Shown here: in pieces, positions 1-6,098 of the stretch
Position numbering within the stretch: position 1 is the stretch's first letter
Layout: each line of letters starts with the position of its first letter
NCBI GenBank assembly: GCA_024691265.1
Contig: JAILNT010000357.1
Span: 1 to 7,260, forward strand
Direction: 5' to 3'
Length of the DNA: 7,260 nucleotides
DNA from: Treponema sp.
GTDB lineage: Bacteria; Spirochaetota; Spirochaetia; Treponematales; Treponemataceae
The notes under the pieces: model-generated
What the model saw: only the letters and a program-made list of their open reading frames with translations
What the model was told of the DNA's origin: nothing
The model's database searches: none
Program-made: the position numbers and the translations under genes

Positions 1-817
1 GTACAAGTTCAAAAACTGTCTTTGTTTGTTCAGCACGAGGACCAAAATTATAAGCTTCTCCATTTTCACATTTACCTTCAGCAAGTTGCCATGCTAGGGT
101 AAGATAACCACTTAACGGTTCAAGAACATGTTGCCAAGGACGAGTGGCTTTTGGACTTCTAATTTCAACAGTTTTTCCTTCAGAAAAAGATTTTACACAG
201 TCAACGATTATTCTATCTTTAGCCCAATCCCCACCGCCAATAACATTGCCGGCTCTAGTAACTCCAAACTTTATGTTCGTCATATTTTTAATAAAAGAAT
301 GCCAGTAACATTTTATTACAAGCTCTGCAGCACCTTTTGATCCAGAATAAATATCTTTTCCTCCCATTCTGTCAGTTTCTCGGTAACCCCAAATCCATTC
401 AACATTATCATAGGCTTTATCACTAGTAATAAGAATACAAGTACAATTCCACGTAATGTTTTTGATTGCCTCACATACCGCAGCAGTTCCTATAACATTA
501 GTAGTTATAGTATCAAAGGGGTCTTTATAAGAGGTAAGAACCAATGCCTGAGCCGCTAAGTGAATCAAGAAATCAGGTTTTACCTCTTGTACATAAGAAT
601 TGAATTCATCCTTATTTCTGATATCTCCAAAATGCTGCTTAATTTTCTTATCGAGACAAATTTCTTTATACATAGAAGGTTCAGTTGGTATATTAATAGA
701 ATAACCGTAAACATCAGCTCCTAACGAAATTAGCCATGCAGAAAGCCAACTTCCTTTAAAACCTGTATTACCCGTAATTAAAACTTTTTTATTTTGATAA
801 ATATTGTTGAATGCCAT
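1..817 (-). CDS. rfbG: CDP-glucose 4,6-dehydratase, 3' end cut off by the window edge
   Basis: Converts CDP-D-glucose to CDP-4-keto-6-deoxy-D-glucose in the cytoplasm, using bound NAD. It is a short-chain dehydrogenase/reductase-fold enzyme acting directly after RfbF. I read 272 codons from the sequence. Seen: the Rossmann motif GNTGFKG (residues 16-22), HLAAQALV (86-93), the SDK segment (132-134), the catalytic pair Y157 and K161 in IYSGSK, and RAGNVIGGGDW (188-198), which is characteristic of the CDP-glucose branch. Family members are usually about 355-360 residues, so roughly the last 85 lie beyond position 1. The ATG at 817 is preceded by GGAGAG (823-828) with a 5-nt spacer and sits 13 nt after the rfbF stop. 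It is the last gene visible in the operon; genes for later CDP-sugar steps, if any, would follow outside the window. Confidence 0.95.
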   Translation of the reverse strand, partial: MAFNNIYQNKKVLITGNTGFKGSWLSAWLISLGADVYGYSINIPTEPSMYKEICLDKKIKQHFGDIRNKDEFNSYVQEVKPDFLIHLAAQALVLTSYKDPFDTITTNVIGTAAVCEAIKNITWNCTCILITSDKAYDNVEWIWGYRETDRMGGKDIYSGSKGAAELVIKCYWHSFIKNMTNIKFGVTRAGNVIGGGDWAKDRIIVDCVKSFSEGKTVEIRSPKATRPWQHVLEPLSGYLTLAWQLAEGKCENGEAYNFGPRAEQTKTVFELV

Positions 818-830
818 TTACACTCTCCAT

Positions 831-1619
831 TTATTTTTTATTAAAATGTCCCCAAATATCCCAAGGAGCTTTTTTTGATGCCCATATTTTATTTAAGTCT
901 TCTTTATCTTTAAGCATGTCCATACAGTGCCAAAAACCATTATGTTTATAGGCATGAAGTTGTCCATCTTTAGCAATATTTTGAAGGGGAGCCTGTTCCC
1001 ACATGATATCATGTGAATCATAAGGAATATAATTTAAGGCTTGATTCTCACAAACAAAGAAACCACCGTTTATCCAGGCGTCACTTGGTTTTTCCTGAAA
1101 CCGAGAAATCGTTCCATCAGCAGCAATATTCAGAGCACCAAATCGACCTTCCGGCTGAACAGCAGTAAGAGTTACAAGCTTGCCTGATTTTACATGTGAA
1201 TCTACAAGTTTTTCAATATTAACATCTGAAACACCATCACCATAAGTAAGCATAAATGGGTCTGTCCCAATATACTTTTTGGCCTTTGCAATACGACCTG
1301 CAGTTAAGGTATCGGGACCGGTGTATAACATGGTTACTTTCCATGGCTCAGAACGCATTTTATGAATTTGAACATCATTATCTGCCATGTCAATAGTCAT
1401 ATCAGAATAGCGATTATAGTAGTTTAGGAAATAATCCTTTATTACATGGCCCTTGTAGCCAGTTAGGATGACAAAATCGTTATATCCATAATAGCTATAG
1501 ATTTTCATAATATGCCAGAGAATAGGATATCCACCAATTTCTACCATTGGTTTTGGGATAAGTTTAGTTTCTTCTCCAAGACGAGTTCCCATTCCACCAG
1601 CTAAAATTAATGTTTTCAT
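831..1619 (-). CDS. rfbF: glucose-1-phosphate cytidylyltransferase
   Basis: Makes CDP-glucose and pyrophosphate from CTP and glucose 1-phosphate, committing glucose to the CDP-deoxysugar pathway. At 262 residues it has the normal family length (about 257). Seen: the nucleotidyltransferase signature LAGGMGTRLGEET (6-18), PKPM with K23, YGDGV (126-130) carrying the metal-binding Asp128, EKP (176-178), INGGFFV (183-189) and the RfbF-typical GFWHCMDMLKDKED near 228-241. The start ATG at 1619 has CTCC on the plus strand at 1628-1631 (GGAG on the coding strand) with an 8-nt spacer, lying just after the stop of the aminotransferase gene 15 nt upstream. It is followed after 13 nt by rfbG, the usual order for this pair. 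Nothing looks broken. Confidence 0.96.
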   Translation of the reverse strand: MKTLILAGGMGTRLGEETKLIPKPMVEIGGYPILWHIMKIYSYYGYNDFVILTGYKGHVIKDYFLNYYNRYSDMTIDMADNDVQIHKMRSEPWKVTMLYTGPDTLTAGRIAKAKKYIGTDPFMLTYGDGVSDVNIEKLVDSHVKSGKLVTLTAVQPEGRFGALNIAADGTISRFQEKPSDAWINGGFFVCENQALNYIPYDSHDIMWEQAPLQNIAKDGQLHAYKHNGFWHCMDMLKDKEDLNKIWASKKAPWDIWGHFNKK

Positions 1620-1634
1620 TATTTGAACTCCATT

Positions 1635-2741
1635 CTACAACTTAAAATTATTTATACATTCTATTACAAACTCTATCTGCTCATCAGTCAAACATGGGCT
1701 CATAGGCAAACTTAATTCCTGAGCATGAATTTTTTCAGTTACAGGCAGACTCTTATTATTCCATTCTCTATAACATTCCTGCTTATGTGGTGGAATTGGA
1801 TAATGAATATTTGTTCCAATTTCTTTTTCTGATAGATACTTCTGAAGTTCATCACGCTGTTCGCACAAAATTGGGAAAATATGGAATACATGCTGATTCC
1901 AATCAAAAACATTCGGAAGAACAACCTTCGGATTCTTTATACCTTCAATATATTTCTTTGCAACTGCTTTACGTAAAGCAAGATCTTCATCAAGATGTTT
2001 AAGTTTTACATCAAGTATTGCAGCCTGTATTTCATCCAAACGGCTGTTTCGTCCTGTGTACTGGAATACATATTTTCTCTGGCTTCCATAGTTTGCAAGG
2101 CTTCTAATTGTTTTTGCAAGCTCCTCATCATTTGTCGTTACAGCTCCTGCATCTCCTAATGCTCCAATATTTTTTCCAGGATAGAAACTATGTCCTGCGG
2201 CATCTCCGAGAGAACCTGTTTTTTTGCCATTAAACATACAGCCATGAGCCTGAGCATTATCTTCAACAAGCTTAAGATTATATTTTTTGCAAAGCTGTCC
2301 AATCTTATCTGTATATGCACACTGTCCGTAAAGATGAACAATACAAATTGCTTTTGTTTTTGAAGTGATTTTTTCTTCAATTAAATTATCATCAATTTGA
2401 TAGGTTTTAATACTTGGTTCGACAAGAACAGGAACAAGCCCGTTTTCAGTAATGGCAAGAATTGTAGCAATATAAGTATTGGCAGGTACAATTACTTCAT
2501 CACCTTTTTTCATTACTCCAAGTTCAATATATGCTCTAAAAATCCAAATGAGGGCATCCAAACCATTGGCACAGCCTACAGTGTATTTTGTGCCAATATA
2601 TTTAGAATAATCAGCTTCAAACTTTTCGTTTTCTTTCCCCTGAAGATACCAGCCACTGTCTATTACTCTAATAGCTGCCTCATGGATTTCATCTTTATAT
2701 TTTTCTGTTACATCTTGTAAACTTAAAAATGGTACTTGCAT
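1635..2741 (-). CDS. fdtB: PLP-dependent sugar-nucleotide 3-aminotransferase (FdtB/QdtB-like, DegT/DnrJ/EryC1 family)
   Basis: Transfers an amino group, usually from glutamate, to the 3-keto carbon of a nucleotide-linked 3-keto-6-deoxyhexose, giving a 3-amino-3,6-dideoxyhexose. This is the step after FdtA. The 368 residues are full length for the family. Seen: the PLP pocket segment EDNAQAHG (160-167), the Schiff-base lysine K190 in SFYPGKNIGALGDAGAV, a YGSQ segment and NSRLDEIQAA, all strong signatures of this class. The FdtB/QdtB assignment, rather than a 4-aminotransferase or a PMP-dependent 3-dehydratase, rests on overall similarity as I recall it plus the FdtA and FdtC partners upstream. 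The active-site Lys excludes the His-bearing RfbH/ColD dehydratases. The start at 2741 has a GGGAGC Shine-Dalgarno (2749-2754) overlapping the upstream stop. Fuc3N versus Qui3N specificity cannot be decided here. Confidence 0.9.
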   Translation of the reverse strand: MQVPFLSLQDVTEKYKDEIHEAAIRVIDSGWYLQGKENEKFEADYSKYIGTKYTVGCANGLDALIWIFRAYIELGVMKKGDEVIVPANTYIATILAITENGLVPVLVEPSIKTYQIDDNLIEEKITSKTKAICIVHLYGQCAYTDKIGQLCKKYNLKLVEDNAQAHGCMFNGKKTGSLGDAAGHSFYPGKNIGALGDAGAVTTNDEELAKTIRSLANYGSQRKYVFQYTGRNSRLDEIQAAILDVKLKHLDEDLALRKAVAKKYIEGIKNPKVVLPNVFDWNQHVFHIFPILCEQRDELQKYLSEKEIGTNIHYPIPPHKQECYREWNNKSLPVTEKIHAQELSLPMSPCLTDEQIEFVIECINNFKL

Positions 2742-2753
2742 TTTTTTTGCTCC

Positions 2754-3134
2754 CTAAATATTCTGTATTATAAATTTTTGAACATCAGGATGAAATTCTT
2801 CATACATTGTATTGGAACGAACATTATTTTTTTCTTGAGGTTTTTGAATTCTAAGAGTCTTTGTATTTTTCCAAATAACATTTCTTCCACAAGTTACAAT
2901 ATTATTAGCAACTAGAATATCGTCCTTTATTATACCAATTCCCTTAATAATTATATCTGGACTTGAAGGGGAGAAAGACTTTATATAAATAATATCTCCG
3001 ACTTTTAATGATTGCATATACTGAAATAATTCAGGAGCATCGACTTTTGACCAACCAGTTCCAACAATACTATTTGTGATAAAATCTTGACTTACATCAG
3101 AACTAAAATACGCACCAATACCATAAATAGCCAT
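2754..3134 (-). CDS. uncharacterised 126-residue protein, possibly PUA/EVE-like
   Basis: I do not recognise a named family with certainty. The protein is 126 residues, with no signal peptide or membrane segment. It opens with MAIYGIGAYF, has a GTGWSK segment (about 26-31), then LKVGDIIYIKSF (about 43-54), then IIIKGIGII (about 61-69), and ends in a charged tail with EKNNVRSN. Alternating hydrophobic strands with a 'VGD.IYIK' turn resemble the small beta-barrel of PUA/EVE/ASCH-like domains, which often bind modified nucleobases or RNA; this is fold-level guesswork. The ATG at 3134 has a strong GGAGAGG (3144-3150) with a 9-nt spacer. It starts 26 nt after the ATP-grasp/HAD gene and ends 12 nt before the aminotransferase, so it is an integral operon member. 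Coding is convincing from the Shine-Dalgarno, the spacing and the intact frame. Its job in a sugar operon is unknown. Confidence 0.8.
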   Translation of the reverse strand: MAIYGIGAYFSSDVSQDFITNSIVGTGWSKVDAPELFQYMQSLKVGDIIYIKSFSPSSPDIIIKGIGIIKDDILVANNIVTCGRNVIWKNTKTLRIQKPQEKNNVRSNTMYEEFHPDVQKFIIQNI

Positions 3135-3160
3135 ATCTTACAACCTCTCCATATAGCTGT

Positions 3161-4723
3161 CTATTCTAAAAAGTTACTTTTATTAAAATCATTCATTGAC
3201 TTTATATTTTTCTTATTCCAATAATCTCTATTTCTAAAACCATAGCTCACAGCTTTAAAATCACAATCAGCAATTTCTGTCGCTTTATAATCAGATTCTG
3301 TATCACCAATAAAACAATCAATTTGATACTTCTGCAACACTTCAGCTTTTAGTACTGAAGTTTCTTTACAAGAATCAACAATTTCTATTTCTGTAAAATA
3401 TTGCTCAACACCACAGCTTTTTATCTGATTCAAACAACCTGCTTTATTATTTCTTGCAGTAACAAGATACAAATCATTCTCTTTACTTAGTTTTTGCAAG
3501 ACTTCAAGAACATCGGAATAAAGCACATCATTTTTCAAGTACTCATCTTTCTCAATCAGAGAAATCCATTCTGCATTGATTTCACGAGCTTTGTCTAAAA
3601 TTATTCCATTAGCAACTAGCCAATCAATATTGTTCTTTCCATCAGATTTAAATGCAACCAAAGTTGATGTGTCTAAATCAATCTTATATTTCTTTAGAAC
3701 ATCAGACATTACAATTTCATGTCGCTTTCTTGAATCTAAAAGCGTTCCATCCAAGTCAAAAGCTATCCTCTTGTTTACTTTTTTCGTAACAACTTCTTCA
3801 TAGTGACGAACAACATATTGCTCACAAATCTTTTTGTTTACAGTTTGTAAAATACTTGATTCATCTTTTCCAAGCATTATATTTGCAAGTGCAGAAACTT
3901 CATCCCAACCAGCCGCATACGAGAGTGCCATTCCGCCAGCAGTACGAAGATTTAAATCTGTGCAAACATACTCACCGCTACAATTCTTCATAAATTGCAT
4001 ATTGAACACATATGGTAGTTGTGTTCTTTTCAGCAACTTTACAGCATTCTTTTCCAGTTCCGAATTATAGAAAATTCTTGTTTTTATACAAACTCCCGAT
4101 TTACTTGCAATTCTTTCTCTGCAAACCGAATATATTTTATTATTGAAATTAAAACATTCCAGTGTATATTCAGGCTCACTACAAATCTCTTGAATTATAT
4201 AATTCTGTATGTTTTCAAAATCTTTTATTTCACGACCACTTGCTGTCCTAGCACCAATAGAACCAGAACCTTTTACAGGTTTTATAAAATACGTCGTTTC
4301 TTCTTCTAATTCATCCACCGAGTAATACTTAGGAACTGGAATGCCACAAGATGACAAGAAATCTGATGCTTGCTGTTTGTCTTTATAAAAGTCTAAAACC
4401 AATGGCAAGCCAAATGACTTTACATCCAACTCCTGTAAATCTTTATTATCTTGCGTGAATAAAAACTGGTCTGAATCATAAACAGGAATAACCCAGTCTA
4501 TATTTTTTGTCTTACAAACATTTAGAACAAACTCATAGTATTTGCTATCAGTTGAAAACGGACTCTGAACAAAGTCATCAAGCCATTGCGAACAACCGAC
4601 AAGCCATTCTTTGTTTATATCACATCCAACAATAAAAAAATCATTAGGAAATCTATTTTTAAGAATTTTCGCAATATGAATACATGCATTTGTTCCGCAG
4701 GAGAGAAGTAGCACTTTTTTCAT
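3161..4723 (-). CDS. ATP-grasp ligase fused to HAD-family phosphatase
   Basis: A 520-residue two-domain cytoplasmic protein. Residues 1 to about 310 are an ATP-grasp carboxylate-amine ligase of the carbamoyl-phosphate-synthase-like type. It has a pre-ATP-grasp start KKVLLLSCGTNACIHIAK, ATP-binding K148 with the glycine-rich loop KGSGSIGAR (151-159), QEI (178-180) and the Mg-binding stretch DLNLR (256-260). Residues about 318-515 are a HAD hydrolase: motif I DLDGT with D323 and D325, motif II T422 in LVTAR, a likely motif III K459, and motif IV GDTESD with D474 and D478. All expected catalytic residues of both domains are visible. ATP-grasp enzymes activate a carboxylate as acyl phosphate and join it to an amine or thiol; the HAD half probably removes a phosphate. 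The substrate is unknown, but a decoration of an amino sugar or glycan fits the operon. I chose the ATG at 4723, preceded by GGGGA, over a TTG at 4744, because family N-termini begin at the first beta strand. Confidence 0.88.
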   Translation of the reverse strand: MKKVLLLSCGTNACIHIAKILKNRFPNDFFIVGCDINKEWLVGCSQWLDDFVQSPFSTDSKYYEFVLNVCKTKNIDWVIPVYDSDQFLFTQDNKDLQELDVKSFGLPLVLDFYKDKQQASDFLSSCGIPVPKYYSVDELEEETTYFIKPVKGSGSIGARTASGREIKDFENIQNYIIQEICSEPEYTLECFNFNNKIYSVCRERIASKSGVCIKTRIFYNSELEKNAVKLLKRTQLPYVFNMQFMKNCSGEYVCTDLNLRTAGGMALSYAAGWDEVSALANIMLGKDESSILQTVNKKICEQYVVRHYEEVVTKKVNKRIAFDLDGTLLDSRKRHEIVMSDVLKKYKIDLDTSTLVAFKSDGKNNIDWLVANGIILDKAREINAEWISLIEKDEYLKNDVLYSDVLEVLQKLSKENDLYLVTARNNKAGCLNQIKSCGVEQYFTEIEIVDSCKETSVLKAEVLQKYQIDCFIGDTESDYKATEIADCDFKAVSYGFRNRDYWNKKNIKSMNDFNKSNFLE

Positions 4724-4766
4724 GCAACAGTCCCCAATCCACAAAGGAAGGAAGACCTTGCAAAAA

Positions 4767-4823
4767 CTACTTTATAACAGTACCCCCCCCCGTGATTTTC
4801 TTAACATATCCAGCAGGATTACC
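4767..4823 (-). other. in-frame remnant of the acetyltransferase C-terminus beyond the TAA
   Basis: Immediately after the TAA at 4824-4826 the same frame continues as 18 sense codons, GNPAGYVKKITGGGTVIK, and a TAG. G-N-P-A followed by a basic helix is the standard ending of left-handed beta-helix acetyltransferases of this group, where the family normally reads V-W-x-G-N-P-A. The stop therefore replaces exactly one residue with no frame shift. A single base change from TAT, TAC or TTA would produce it. This tail also holds the run of nine G. Confidence 0.8.
4783..4791 (-). repeat. homopolymer of nine G on the coding strand
   Basis: Nine consecutive C on the plus strand (nine G on the coding strand) in an otherwise strongly AT-rich segment. 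It lies 33 nt downstream of the acetyltransferase stop and 60 nt before the ATP-grasp start, inside the residual reading frame. Runs of this length are prone to slipped-strand mispairing and also to sequencing miscounts. With ten G instead of nine, the residual frame would miss the TAG at 4767 and run on to a TGA overlapping the ATG at 4723 as ATGA. Confidence 0.85.
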
Positions 4824-5240
4824 TTACCAGACTTCCCCTGCAGGAACGTCTTTTGTAACCACGCTTCCAGCTCCAATCATCGCGTTTTCTCCGATAGTTA
4901 TTCCGCACAGTATTGTTGCATTCGCTCCGATACTTGCACCTTTTTTAATAATAGTTTTAGTTAATTTCCAATCTGGATTTTTTGAACGTGGAAATAAATC
5001 ATTTGTAAATGTAGCATTAGGACCAATAAAAACATCATCTTCAACAATAACGCCGTCCCACAACTGTACACCACTTTTCACAGTAACATTATTTCCTACA
5101 GTTACATCGTTTTCAATCAGCACATTCGCGCAGATGTTGCAATTATCACCGATTTTTGCTTCTGGAAAAATAACGCAGAACTGCCAGATGTTTGTTGATT
5201 CGGGAATATTTGCTTTGCAATCAGAAAGCGGATGTATCAT
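4824..5240 (-). CDS. fdtC: hexapeptide-repeat sugar N-acetyltransferase (FdtC/QdtC/WlbB-like), C-terminus cut by an in-frame stop
   Basis: Predicted to acetylate, from acetyl-CoA, the 3-amino group of a nucleotide-linked 3-amino-3,6-dideoxyhexose, the last step after FdtA and FdtB. From the chosen start there are 138 residues: MIHPLSDCKA, IWQFCVIFPEAKIG (18-31), a long series of hexapeptide turns (IGDNCN, VGNNVT, EDDVFIG, IGANAT, IGENAMIG) forming the left-handed beta-helix, and the FTNDLFPRS loop (78-86) shared by WlbB, QdtC and FdtC. It ends at GEVW, where a TAA replaces the residue before the conserved GNPA tail, so about 18 residues are lost. The helix core and trimer surface remain, but the tail near the CoA site is missing, so activity is doubtful. 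ATG 5240 is 4 nt after the upstream stop; the longer start at 5291 would overlap that gene and adds a tail foreign to the family. Confidence 0.88.
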   Translation of the reverse strand: MIHPLSDCKANIPESTNIWQFCVIFPEAKIGDNCNICANVLIENDVTVGNNVTVKSGVQLWDGVIVEDDVFIGPNATFTNDLFPRSKNPDWKLTKTIIKKGASIGANATILCGITIGENAMIGAGSVVTKDVPAGEVW

Positions 5241-5244
5241 TTTA

Positions 5245-5505
5245 TTAACTTCTTCTTCCTGAATATTTTTCTCTGATAAAATCTTCACCATCTTTTGTTA
5301 TAGATAAAGTTTGTGTCTTCTCATCATAATTCATTAACCCATTATTTATATAAGACGTTCCATTATATCTATTGCAAATAATATTATTTACATTCTGCCA
5401 ATCAAAAACATCACCAAACTTTTCTTCAATTTCAGTTGTTGATATTTTCTTTTTTTTATATAGAAAACTAAGTAACAAATCATCAAAAAAAGCATTTTCA
5501 TTCAT
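5245..5505 (-). CDS. small uncharacterised protein, winged-helix-like
   Basis: 86 residues of unknown function. The pattern suggests a lone winged helix: helix 1 about 4-17 (NAFFDDLLLSFLYK), helix 2 about 23-30, a recognition-like helix about 35-46, then a two-strand wing ending in TLSITKDGEDFIREKY (67-81), where 'hydrophobic-T-x-x-G' before a closing helix is typical of wHTH proteins. No signal peptide or membrane segment. It has the clearest Shine-Dalgarno of the locus, AGGAGT at 5513-5518 with a 7-nt spacer, overlapping the fdtA stop. Its stop is followed at once by a second TAA and the acetyltransferase ATG, so it is translationally coupled on both sides. It could be a small regulator or a non-DNA-binding wHTH adaptor; nothing ties it to sugar chemistry. 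Fold call is moderate to low, coding call good. Confidence 0.72.
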   Translation of the reverse strand: MNENAFFDDLLLSFLYKKKKISTTEIEEKFGDVFDWQNVNNIICNRYNGTSYINNGLMNYDEKTQTLSITKDGEDFIREKYSGRRS

Positions 5506-5510
5506 AAAGT

Positions 5511-5915
5511 TTACTCCTTTTCTTTCAAAGATTTCAGAAAATCATCATAATTTCTGATATATTCTTTTTCATCATAGTATTCGCTTGCCAAAACCACTAG
5601 CTTACAACCATAGGAAAAATCGTGCATCTCACGCCACATATTCTTTCCAATATATAAACCAACATCAGGTCGATTTAAAAGCACTTGTTCTCGCTTTTCG
5701 CCGTCATCAAGAATAAAGCGACAGGCTCCATCCATTGCAATGATAATCTGCTCAAGTTCTTTATGAGCATGGAACCCTCTTGCTTCGTTCGGAAGCGTAT
5801 CAAACATATAGTAAATACGCTTTATTTCAAAAGGAACATTCTTCAATCCTTCCAACGAAATGAGTTTGCCACGACGATCGCCATGGACTTCCATGTCAAT
5901 AAGATGATAATTCAT
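5511..5915 (-). CDS. fdtA: dTDP-4-keto-6-deoxyhexose 3,4-ketoisomerase (FdtA/QdtA family cupin)
   Basis: Moves the keto group of a nucleotide-linked 4-keto-6-deoxyglucose from C4 to C3, preparing it for the 3-aminotransferase. The 134 residues are normal family length and form a single RmlC-like cupin. Seen: DDRG-like GDRRGKL (12-18), PFEIKRIYYMFD (28-39), RGFHAHKELEQ (46-56) with H49 and H51 matching the active-site histidine pair of FdtA, a central beta segment, and LYIGKNMWREM followed by LVVLASEYYDEKEYIR, all hallmarks of this family. Whether the product is the galacto (FdtA) or gluco (QdtA) epimer cannot be told. ATG 5915 is fixed by a TAA two codons upstream in frame. It has no good Shine-Dalgarno, unlike most genes downstream, which may reflect control at the leader. 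First gene after the promoter. Confidence 0.92.
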   Translation of the reverse strand: MNYHLIDMEVHGDRRGKLISLEGLKNVPFEIKRIYYMFDTLPNEARGFHAHKELEQIIIAMDGACRFILDDGEKREQVLLNRPDVGLYIGKNMWREMHDFSYGCKLVVLASEYYDEKEYIRNYDDFLKSLKEKE

Positions 5916-6002
5916 AGATTGTTACAGATTTTTACTCAATAGATTTTGCAATATCTACACTCTCTCCATTGGCACATAAAAGATTTTTCTTCTTCAGTAC
6001 CC

Positions 6003-6024
6003 TGCTGCATTTCTTCTTGCAGCA
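6003..6024 (-). ncRNA. leader hairpin 2, 7-bp stem with 8-nt loop
   Basis: On the RNA strand, TGCTGCA and TGCAGCA pair perfectly around the purine loop AGAAGAAA. It is the most stable stem I find in the leader. No U-run follows, so it is not a classical terminator. It may be half of a two-hairpin recognition element or simply a structural stem. Confidence 0.5.
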
Positions 6025-6050
6025 CAGAAATTATATAGACATTGCACTTA

Positions 6051-6076
6051 TTTATGCGTCAACCACGCCTCGTAAA
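6051..6076 (-). ncRNA. leader hairpin 1, stem with asymmetric internal loop
   Basis: On the RNA strand, GCGT pairs with ACGC around the loop GGTTG (core at 6056-6068). An outer TTTA/TAAA pairing extends it, separated by an asymmetric internal loop (CGAG on one side, A on the other). It lies about 16 nt into the predicted transcript, 26 nt before hairpin 2. The stem is short, so stability is modest. Confidence 0.35.
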
Positions 6077-6098
6077 CAGTTACAACTGATTTCTTTAT

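Larger units (their letters stand above)
5916..6092 (-). promoter_or_regulatory. 5' leader of the sugar operon, candidate antitermination region
   Basis: About 177 nt between the predicted transcription start near 6092 and the fdtA ATG, with no convincing gene. It holds two hairpins (6051-6076 and 6003-6024), a small imperfect palindrome at 6077-6088, a GGAGAGAG run at 5962-5969 not placed to serve fdtA, and three AATCT repeats close to the start codon. A structured leader directly downstream of a LoaP/RfaH-like gene is where such factors are known to load on RNA. I see no stem followed by a U-run, so no intrinsic terminator is identified. Confidence 0.45.

Noticed and set aside
1739..2380. 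Minus-strand alternative frames at 1739-1924 and 2156-2380
   Set aside because: Both are out-of-frame shadows within the aminotransferase, which is intact across the whole stretch with its active-site lysine.
4724..4744. TTG start extending the ATP-grasp protein by 7 residues
   Set aside because: The ATG at 4723 begins exactly at the first beta strand and has GGGGA upstream; the extension MWIGDCC has no family counterpart.
5241..5291. Longer acetyltransferase start at 5291
   Set aside because: It would overlap the upstream gene by 47 nt and add a Glu/Lys-rich leader; MIHPLSDC is the usual family N-terminus and sits 4 nt after the upstream stop.
128..5942. Open frames on the plus strand, for example 2397-2720, 4019-4309 and 4684-5262
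   Set aside because: Each lies antisense to a gene with clear family motifs, has low-complexity Phe/Ser/Ile-rich translations and no ribosome binding site. The one at 4684-5262 mirrors the hexapeptide repeats of the acetyltransferase.
5911..5950. Triple AATCT repeat upstream of fdtA as an operator array
   Set aside because: Unequal spacing and AT-rich background make three 5-mers unremarkable.
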